A stretch of DNA of 64,000 nt from Mermis nigrescens (Eukaryota; Nematoda; Enoplea; Mermithida; Mermithidae), in contig JAVLUZ010000150.1 in the NCBI GenBank assembly GCA_036768485.1, positions 3,578,218-3,642,217 on the forward strand. Direction: 5' to 3'. Below, one piece after another: positions 56,061 through 64,000 of this stretch. The notes beneath the pieces are model-generated. The model was not told the DNA's origin, searched no databases, and worked only from the letters and a program-made list of their open reading frames with translations. The position numbers and the translations under genes are program-made. Position 1 is the first letter of the stretch; every line of letters begins with the position of its first letter.

Positions 56061-58574
56061 GAGGGCCATACAGGATCATGGGGGGGGTTAAATGGTTCTT
56101 ACCCATCCTCAGAAAAAACCCCTCTCCCCTTGAGCGATACCCCCTGATCCAAGAATTCGCGATTTTCCGAAGGTTACCAAAAAAATTTTCTAAAAATTTG
56201 TATTAAAGCTGCTTTGTGCACTCTTGCATTAAATCTCTTAATCTGATACGAAGGTATTCAGCAACCTCACTCATTACATGATACATTCAGACCTGTATTT
56301 TAGAGCCGAGGTGGGGGTTAAGGGGAGAATCTCCCTCTTGAAGTTTTTAGAATTGTATCCTATGAAATTATTAAGGTTCTGACGTTCCTCGGCGTGAAAA
56401 TGCTCAAATTTTCGGCGCTTCGCGCCACGAATTTGATCAAAATGACTGTTTACTTCATATTTAAATTTATTTCTCAATGACATTCTTTTGGCATTATCAA
56501 ATTTTCTGCATTTCTATCTTCATCAAGGCGCAAAATTGAGCTTGAGGACAAAAAACCGTCTAAATTCTTCGGCGCTTCGCACTAGATATAATTCCTGCTT
56601 TGCTTAACTTTGTAAAACTGCAAATGTGAGTTCGACAGAATAAAAAAACATTGAAAATTTTCAGCACTTATCGCCAAAGATAATTTATATTGATTGCTTA
56701 TATACAGAAAGATGCGAAATTGAGCTTAAAGGGATTCAAAAATTTGAGACCTTCCTGCGCTTTGCGCCAGCTATGCTTATATTCAGAAAGTTGCAAAGTT
56801 TAGTGTGAAAGAATAATTACAAAAACTTCCGGCGCCATAGGTGCACAAGGTCAGGGTGGGCGGGGGGTAAAATCTCAGAAATCCAAAGTAAATTAAAGGT
56901 TCACGAAGTTTTGTTGTTTAAACGACCAAAATGGTCAAAATAACCTATAAAATTTCTATTCGTGGTTAGCATTTTTAGTCTATTTTAAGTACATTATATC
57001 GCTTTTAACACTAAAAATTACTGAAATTTATCAATTTTTTGTGATTTTAGGATAAAAAAGTACAAAATAGTACTAAAATTTTTTGACTTTTTCACTGATT
57101 TCGACCTCAAAAATGATGAACTGCTTTCGACCTCAAAAATGATGCAAAAAAAAACGTTCCGTCAGCTCATAATAGCCGGATAGTACCTGTCTGACTGACC
57201 CTTCAGAAGGGGTTCCTCATTTCCTATTTGCATCTGTGTCCGGCACCTCCCGCCAGGCTTGATTGCTGCATTGCTTGCTTATATTCAGAAACCTGCGAAA
57301 TTGAACTTAAAAGAATGCAGGTAAAATTTTTTTAGCACTTCGCGTCGAATTTCCGTATATTGCTTATCTTCAGTAAGCTTTCTAAAATTGAGCTTAAAAG
57401 GATTAAAACGTCAAAAATTTGCGACGGATCGCGCCAGAGTTTCATCAAATTGCGCACAAACGCATTTTATACGTTTTCAAAATTTTGGTGATCCCGGAAA
57501 TAAAATTCTGGATATTGGCTCCGATATCAACTAAATTTGCAGTCTATATGAATACCTTAACGTACTTACAGAGATTTCTTTGGCGACAAAATCAGTAAAA
57601 ATGTAAAATATTTGTAGTGCCCGATATTTTTTGTATTTTGTGTCTTTATAGTGCCAAAAGAAAGTTTTATAAATGCAAAAAGCATCAAAATTTTTCTCTT
57701 ATTTCACCTTGAAAAGTCTAAACATCAATTTTAAATGCTTGTATCAGCCGAAAAATTTATACGAATTCATTGATTTATCTTTTGTTATGTTAAAACTGTT
57801 TACTTGATTTCTAACTGACTGCTGATTTATCCTTTTTAGCCGCTTGCTTGCAAGTGGCAAGAATGAAAACATTTTTTTGACGATGGTGATGAGTTTTGGT
57901 GATTAAATTAAGTGCTTTTAGGCTGAATTCAGAAGCAAAGTTTGACCAATTTTTTAAAAATTTAGCAGTTACGATTTAATTTAAAAAACCTCCTTTTGCG
58001 AAATTTCCCGGCTCTGTCCCCCAAAGGGGACGCTTGAGCGCTCCACCGCAGACCACCTAAGCGGAAGAAAACAGGGTGTCTTTGCATTCTCACCTTATGT
58101 CAGTCATATCCGGGTTATAGGGGCGTACGCAGAATTTTTTTAACGGGAAGGCGGTCCAAAATGGGTGACCCTATATTTCGGGATATCTTTGCCGGGCACC
58201 TAATAAAGTGCATTCTCTGACGTATCCGAACATGCTATATCCGCTAAGCACGTAAAATGCAAAGTATTCAAAAAAATTTTATTCTCTCCCAATATATAGC
58301 TTTGAAAAATGACTTATTTTGGCCGAAAATTATGTGATTTTTCAACAAAAAGATGTCAATTTTCATACATTTCCTTACCTTTCCAAATTATTTTTGGGCT
58401 AAGGAAGGGCGCCCGCTCTCTTCCTGCGTAAGCCCATGCCCGGGTATACCCTGGTAGGAAAATTTGCAAAGTTGCAGCACTACCTCTCCCGATGTTTGGC
58501 GAAAATGTGTTTTTTGGCTATTTTTATGTGTCTTTTTTGCCATTTTTGGCCAGCAATTGTAATCGTTCACCCTC
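56061..58574. other. Decayed repeat mosaic with hairpin motifs
   Basis: Phrases AATTTTCGGCGCTTCGCGCC-like recur near 56405, 56570, 56755, 57330 and 57425. Around 58020-58110 a GC-rich block (CCCCCAAAGGGGACGCTTGA) ends another unknown repeat. No gene recognised. Confidence 0.4.
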
Positions 58575-58995
58575 CCAGTGTTTTTTTGTACAAAGTCCAT
58601 TTGTACATGTTCATACAAAAATGGTCCCAAAAGTCTTTGTACATTTTGTACATGCAAATTTTTGTGTACTTATATAGTACAGTAGCGATTTTAGTGTGGT
58701 AAAACAAGGCTTTCGATCGTTGGTAGTGTATTTTAGCTAATTTCTGGATTCCTGACGCCAAAAATTACTGAAAATTGTTTCAAAACGGCGCGAAGTGCCG
58801 GAAAATTTGACATTTTTCCGTTCTAAATGCAAATTCTGCCATTTTAAAGATTTATATGATAAACAACTTCTCAGTTCGGCGCTAAGCGCCGAAAATTTTT
58901 GGGAATATTACACCTTTTTATTGTTTCCGTCTTCCGAAAAATCTTTGTTCATGTACAAAGACGGTCCCGAAAAGTCTGTACATTGGGAAAAATCT
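58575..58995 (-). repeat. Dispersed repeat B, copy 2
   Basis: Starts CAGTGTTTTTTTGTACAAAG and runs inverse to the 26956-27416 copy: TACAGTAGCGATTTTAGTGT, CCTGACGCCAAAAATTACTG, CGGCGCGAAGTGCCGGAAAA, then CGGCGCTAAGCGCCGAAAAT and TGTACAAAGACGGTCCCGAA. Confidence 0.6.
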
Positions 58996-59109
58996 TTGCA
59001 ATCGCAGAGTACAAATAAAACACTGCATTCACCCCTGCCCTTAAAATACTTAGGTCCCTTACCCTAGATTTTGATACGGTACATGCATGGTAGTGATCAT
59101 ACATGTAAT
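58996..59109. other. Short unassigned spacer
   Basis: No feature recognised. Confidence 0.3.
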
Positions 59110-59313
59110 ACATGTTATGGCTTGAAATTTTTTGTGTGAAATCCCCGGCCGTAGGGAGTCAAAGGGGGTTAAATGCACCAAAATTCGAACAACTTTGTTT
59201 TTACCACACTAAAATCGCTACTGTTCCATATAATAGTACCCAAAAACTTTTGTGTACAAAGTGTTCAAAGACTTTTGGAGACCATCTTTGTACATGTATC
59301 AAACGGACTTCGT
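59110..59313 (+). repeat. Dispersed repeat B, copy 3 (interrupted)
   Basis: TTTTACCACACTAAAATCGC, ACTTTTGTGTACAAAGTG and TTTGTACATGTATCAAACGG are the family sequence. It resumes after the inserted element as GACTTTGTACAAAAAAACGC at 59912. Confidence 0.6.
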
Positions 59314-59911
59314 CAGTGGAGGATCTAGGATTTTACTAAGGGGCGGTATCCTTACTTTTCCCAAAACAGTCAGAAATAGGTCTAAAAATTTGCCCTTAAC
59401 GCGCGAAATGGCGTTTCTTCGGTGTTTTACATTGTATACTTTTACATAAAATCACTCCTGACGCAATATTTTCCTGAAAATTTTGGAATTTTCGGCCATT
59501 TTGTGCGAAAAAATCATTAAATTTCTTTGACTTTAACAAAAATCTGGCGCGAAGCGCCGGTAAATTTGTGAAATACAGGCGGATAGACGTCTAGAAGCAT
59601 GATTTACTGCTTGATTTCCTGAATTTATAGCATTTGATGCAAAACATCGAAATTTTCAATTGAAAATAGAAAAAAACTATGCAAAAATAGCTGTTTCTGC
59701 TGTTAAAGTTGTTTTGAAACCTACATGAACAGAAAATGGCTGCCAGGTCGCCAAGAAAGTAAATAAATGTCATTAATCGGTATCATCCAGCGAGAAATTA
59801 TGGTTACTGACTGCCAAAAATCATTGCAAATTGCATATCCATTCTTTATCTCGCCAAAGATTTTTGGCCAAGGGGGCGGCCGCACCCTCGCCCTCTTTGA
59901 ATCCGCCCCTG
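59314..59911 (+). mobile_element. CAGTGGCGGATC-family hAT element, copy 1
   Basis: Left end CAGTGGAGGATCTAGGATTT, right end (inverted) CAGGGGCGGATTCAAAG. Flanks GACTTCGT and GACTTTGT match at 7 of 8. The interrupted repeat B reads continuously across the site once the insert is ignored, confirming the boundaries. 598 bp, no recognised coding. Confidence 0.8.
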
Positions 59912-60239
59912 GACTTTGTACAAAAAAACGCTGGGTAAATGACCTCTAAATTTTTGGCCAAAAATGGCCAAAAAATTTATTTTCTCCCAAAAATGGGGGG
60001 GGGTCAAAAATTTTTCTGGCCCTAGGGCATGAGGGACGATAACTTTGGGTGGGGGATTCCCGTCCATCTTCCCTGTTACATACATTGTGATGTTGCATAT
60101 ATGTAGAACGGTTTTAAGGAACCATGTTCTACGTGTTCATACGCTGGTGGTTCTAGATGGTTATGCTTGAGAAATCAATGCTTTTACTCAGGATGCGGTC
60201 GAAATAAAGCGAATCACGCTTTGGAGCATTTTAAAGTAA
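59912..60239. other. Repeat B remainder and unassigned sequence
   Basis: Ends of repeat B plus GGCCAAAAATGGCCAAAAAA-type phrases that also occur near 63740-63770. Confidence 0.35.
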
Positions 60240-60480
60240 GCAGCGATTTATGTAGCATTGATCGATCGTCTCAAAATGTTTATCGTCGACGATAACGAAC
60301 TATTTATTGTTTGATTTTTTAATTGAATTTATTTGACTTTTCTTCTATTTAATTTAATTGCTTAATTACAGTAACGAATTAACGTTTTCGTCGACGATTA
60401 TGAGTTATCGTCTCGTTCGTTGACGATTATTTGAAATTGTCTGAGACGATTAATCGTTCTTTTCAAGCCACATTTTTTAA
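60240..60480. repeat. Inverted TCGTCGACGAT motif cluster
   Basis: TTATCGTCGACGATAACGAA, TTTTCGTCGACGATTATGAG, TTATCGTCTCGTTCGTTGAC and GAGACGATTAATCG form a cluster of related palindromic boxes over about 180 bp around an AT-rich loop. Could be the end of a further hairpin element. Confidence 0.45.
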
Positions 60481-61540
60481 ACTCAATGTTTTATGGAAAT
60501 AATAAGTTTTTGTAAATTTTGATAAGCATTGCAATTTAAACTCCTCTAATCTGAAATTGTAATATAAAATAGGTTATATGTATAATAAAAATTTTTTAGC
60601 AAAATTTGAGCTTTTGAATTTGCTGATTGCGGATATAAGTGTTTGAAAAAGTTTCTTATTTTTTAAAAGCGTTTTTTGAATACCGTGCTGCATTTATCGG
60701 TTAATTATATGGTCGAATTGCAATTCTTTTCATCAATAAAAATTAAAATTAGGTGGTTTAAGCATTTATTGATCATTGTATTATTTTAGGTATTCATTAA
60801 TATTTTAATTTTGCTTATTTTTATTATATTACCTATTTTATGCTATTTTTCTATCGTGTTATCTATGTATTGTATTTATACTTAATGATTGGGTATATAA
60901 TCAAAAGCGGAAATCACATCCGCTCTTTTTCCAGAGGGGCTAAGCCTACACTTTATAAATTTAATTATGTTTATATCGAAGCGCAGATACCGAAATCACT
61001 TTTTTAAATGAATTCCTGGCAAATTGCTTTTTTCTTGGTTTTTTAATTTGTTTATCAAAATCAAATCGATTTAGAAATTTTCGACAAAAAATAGACAGTT
61101 CTGTATAACTGACCAAAAAATATGGAATTTCTTTTAATTTTTTTATAATGAAATTCAGTGTTATTGCCGTAGATGTTTTTTTTTGAGTGGGTGGAGGGCT
61201 TGACCCCGGAGCTCGGCTGCTAACCCCGCAAAATCGCTCCTAATCTATTCTGCACTGCTAATTTTCGGAATAAAATCGTAGAAAATGTATGAAATTTAAC
61301 GAAATTTTATTAAATTTTATTTGGAATTTTATTTAGTACATATAAAAATTTTTAAAATTTTTTAAAAATTTAAATAACTTTGTATGTCCTAGAAAGGAGG
61401 AGGTCCGAACGTCAAAAGAATAGAGTTTTTGATGTGTACCCATGGTTTTTAAGACCGAATGAGGTATTTATTTTCAATAAATTTTTCCGGGGCTGACCCC
61501 TTCCCCCTAGAATTTTCACGGTTAAAATGTATTGTTACCT
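60481..61540. other. AT-rich sequence, repeat G 3' end
   Basis: 61380-61525 matches the last part of repeat G (TTTTTGATGTGTACCCATGG and CCCCCTAGAATTTTCACGG). The remainder is AT-rich without structure. Confidence 0.4.
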
Positions 61541-62022
61541 TAGTGCGGATTCAGAGGGGTTGAGGGGGGGGGGCGGCCGCCCCTGTCGCAAAAAATATTT
61601 GGTCGCAATAAAAAATAGGTGTATAGCTTTGATTTTTAAGTCATTTTTATCATGATTTTCAAATTTTTCCGGCGCTTTGAGCCGGTTAGTACTCATTAAT
61701 GACATTTACTGTCTTTCTCGGCGCTCTAAAAACCGTATTTTCTAATTTATAGAGTAGTTTATGCATAGAACAATGATTTATATAGTTTTTACGATGTTTT
61801 TTCGAGTATTTCTTCAGCGCTTTAATTTGATTATGTACTAAATTTATGTATTTTTCTTAAACTTTGTTTAAAGTTTTTTCGGATCACAAATGATTCTGTC
61901 TATCGATAAGCGGCAAAAACAGCTACTTTGATCCTAATGCACTGTTTTTGCGGACTGGTTTTGATACTATTAGGAAAATTTTGGCTTCAGCCCCCTTTTA
62001 GAAAATCCTGGATTCGCCACTG
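61541..62022 (+). mobile_element. CAGTGGCGGATC-family element, copy 2 (carries repeat F)
   Basis: Left end TAGTGCGGATTCAG, right end (inverted) CAGTGGCGAATCCAGGATTT. The flanks share GTTACC, so a drifted 8-bp duplication is likely. The interior matches repeat F at 31490-31990 and 40080-40260. Confidence 0.6.
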
Positions 62023-62029
62023 TGGTTAC

Positions 62030-62209
62030 CAGTGGCGGATCCAGATTTTCCTGAAGGGGGCGGTACCCCTAAGGGGGCGGTACCCCTAAGGGGGAGGGGG
62101 GAACCCTGACTTGGGCGGAAAAATTAGCCGTTTTAACCCGAAAATCGCTAAAAATTCTTAATTTTGCGCACTATTTTGGGCAAATGGGTCCCCCCTAAAT
62201 CCGCCTCTG
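62030..62209 (+). mobile_element. CAGTGGCGGATC-family MITE, copy 3
   Basis: 180 bp, CAGTGGCGGATCCAGATTTT to GGGTCCCCCCTAAATCCGCC. Flanks GTGGTTAC and GTGGTGAC match at 7 of 8. A 15-bp GGGGGCGGTACCCCTAA segment is locally duplicated. Confidence 0.85.
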
Positions 62210-62217
62210 GTGGTGAC

Positions 62218-62570
62218 CATATATGATCTTGGGTGGGGGTCTCAACTTCCAGAAATCTTTTTACCACCCCCGCAAAAATCTTTTCACATCCTTAGAATTA
62301 GCGATTTTTTTGTTGAAATTCTTAAAAAGTTTATAAAAATTTGTAGAAAATATGCGTTTTAATGCGTTTTAACTATATATTTGCTCAAAAGTGCCAAATT
62401 TTCGGCATTTCGCGCCATTATACACATGTTTCGACCACGTTTTGTTCAATTTGTTCCGATTTTTTTTTGAATTTTTTCGCGATATTTCTAATGTTTTGTT
62501 TTATTTTTATTTTTGTATTTTTTTATGCATAATTGTACGCTTTCTGATCATTAAGCGTATGGAAAAGAGC
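62218..62570 (+). repeat. Repeat G copy
   Basis: ATATATGATCTTGGGTGGGG through AATTTTCGGCATTTCGCGCC and ATTATACACATGTTTCGACC. The 3' end diverges. Confidence 0.5.
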
Positions 62571-62869
62571 TAGGGGCTAGTGATTTTTTCGAACATTGTA
62601 GAAATAGCATTTTCTGATTAAAAAAATGCAGACCACTTTTATTTTTGATCATTTTTAACTCTTAGACCATGTGATCTGAGCATTTATTTCTCAAAATATC
62701 AAGTAATCCGCTCGCTAAGTAATTATTCGATAATTGTGCCGTACTAACGTCCCCAATCCTGAGTTTAAAGAGCAGACAATTCTGGAATTCGGGATCAGCT
62801 AGTTTAGGGTACTACGAGGATACATTAAACGACTCGAAATTTTGGGTGGGGTTCCAGGCAGTGTTTTTT
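62571..62869. other. Nothing recognised
   Basis: AT-rich, no structure seen. Confidence 0.3.
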
Positions 62870-63720
62870 GTGTACATGGCAACGATTTTTCCCGATGTAC
62901 AAAGACTTTTCGGGACCGTCGTTGTACATGTACAAAGATTTTTGGGAAGAGAAAAATTGCAAAAAAGGTCTGAAATTCGGAAAAATTTTGGGTGATTGTG
63001 TGTTTGTGAGTAATTGTGTGTTCTATTTATTTTTATAATGGCAGAAATTGCATTTCAGAAGGAATAATGCGGCGCTTCGCGCCGTTTTAAAAGCGATTCT
63101 AGTGATTTTTGCCCTTAGAGACCCAGAAATAAGCTAAAATACACTACCAAAAGCAGGGGCGGATTTAGGGGGGGGAGGCGGGGGGGGGGGAGCGGCCGCC
63201 TCCCCCATTGGCCCAAATTAATGCGCAAATTAAAGCATTTTTTGAGCGATTTTTAGCGATTTTTGGGTTGAAACGGCTAATTTTTCTGCCCAAGTCAGGG
63301 TTCCGCCCGCCCCCCTTAGGGGTACCGCCCCCTTAGAAAAATCCTAGATCCGCCACTGACCAAAAGTCGAACAACTCTGTTTGTACCACGCTAAAATCGC
63401 TACTGTACCATATTATAGAACCCAAAAATCTGTGTGTACAAAATGTACAAAGATTTTTGGGAAGACAAAACTGTAAAAAAGTGTAAAATTCACAAAAATT
63501 TTCGGCGCTTCGCGCCGAAATGAATGATTGTTTGTGATATCTCAAGAATGGCAGAATTTGCATTTAGAATGGAAAAATGTCGAATTTTTCGGCGCTTCGC
63601 GCCGTTTGAGACAATTTTTAATAATTTTTGGCGTCAGAAACCCAGAAATTAACTAACATATACTACCAAAGATCGAAAACCCTGTTTTACCACACTAAAA
63701 CGGATCTTGCACAAAAAAAA
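62870..63720 (+). repeat. Dispersed repeat B, composite copies
   Basis: CAGTGTTTTTTGTGTACATG start, then two rounds of the family sequence: ATGCGGCGCTTCGCGCCGTT at 63068, ATTTTCGGCGCTTCGCGCCG at 63499 and TTTTTCGGCGCTTCGCGCCG at 63584, with TACCACACTAAAA at the far end. A MITE splits it at 63154-63358. Confidence 0.6.
63154..63358 (-). mobile_element. CAGTGGCGGATC-family MITE, copy 4
   Basis: 205 bp. Left CAGGGGCGGATTTAGGGGGG, right (inverted) CAGTGGCGGATCTAGGATTT, perfect 8-bp duplication ACCAAAAG. Includes GGGTACCGCCCCCTTAG, like copy 3. Inserted in repeat B. Confidence 0.9.
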
Positions 63721-64000
63721 CATTGGTTTCCGGTCATTTTTAGGAGGTGACCTCCATTTTTGGCCTAAAATGACCTAAGAACACCTAGAAACGGCCATAT
63801 TACTTGATTTTTCCAAAAATTGCGGGGGGGGGGAGGAACTGTCGAAAATTCTCTGGCTTTTGGGAGGAAGGGGAAAATTAGCTGTATAGCCTTTTCATGC
63901 TAGAAAACTAGTTTCGAGCTATATATGTATTTTTGGCCTTAGCTATTTTTCGTCTTCAAAAAAGGGATAGATTGCTATATTTTGTCCAAAAAGGCTAGTT
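63721..64000. other. Window end, unassigned repeat
   Basis: AGGAGGTGACCTCCATTTTT (palindromic) and TTGGCCTAAAATGACCTAAG resemble the tail near 59940-60000. No gene. Confidence 0.35.

Overview
This is a gene-poor, AT-rich stretch of a metazoan nuclear genome packed with DNA transposons. I see no bacterial operons, ribosome binding sites, tRNA or rRNA genes, or CRISPR arrays. Short exons bounded by T-rich AG acceptors and GTRAG-type donors, with introns from about 60 bp to several kb, suggest a small invertebrate. Acceptors such as TTTTTAG and TTTTTTCAG would fit a nematode, but the clade is inference.

Host coding content: a split family of exons on the plus strand occurs as a tandem two-gene unit. 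Unit A has exons at 20-73, 1685-1775 and 1837-1988 (gene A1) and 5340-5408, 5672-5731, 19516-19811 and 22295-22394 (gene A2). Unit B, about 19-29 kb downstream, has 27747-27902, 28996-29057, 29576-29811, 30577-30667 and 30782-30927 (B1) and 32226-32291, 34400-34459, 38748-39046 and 41766-41859 (B2). Homologous exons have the same or nearly the same lengths, and almost all keep the same intron phases. Joined in phase they give a CxxxxC start, a GxY/GxxxF strand, a long beta-rich middle exon and a terminal C-containing strand. This looks like a divergent MAM (meprin/A5/mu) domain of an extracellular protein. A1 appears decayed. The introns have been inflated by different transposons in the two units.

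Mobile elements: the commonest is a hAT-type MITE of about 245-285 bp with ends CAYACGTGGGC and 8-bp target duplications, in about 11 recognisable copies plus fragments. A Merlin element (10124-14526) with a frameshifted transposase pseudogene sits inside an 860-bp repeat (element X), whose uninterrupted-by-Merlin second copy lies inverted at 44895-46030. A PIF/Harbinger element (49828-51861) with TTA duplications carries a transposase that lost its last catalytic region. A 2.6-kb hAT-like element (46927-49547), a piggyBac-like MITE, mariner-like MITEs, a CAGTGGCGGATC hAT MITE family and several long hairpin elements complete the set.

Most unusual architecture: at least five different elements (Merlin, Harbinger, the 2.6-kb hAT-like element, the 10978-11900 element and the 48028-49271 element) carry short satellite-like arrays just inside their ends, in mirror orientation. 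Each uses its own motif, several of them palindromic. A 1-kb hairpin-of-hairpins lies at 52934-53970. A 13-base hairpin, GGCGCTTCGCGCC, recurs across different repeat families, mainly from 55 to 64 kb.

The right part (about 54-64 kb) is a mosaic of non-autonomous repeats inserted into one another. I recognise no host gene there. Many stretches between named features hold only AT-rich sequence or decayed repeat fragments; these are listed as such.
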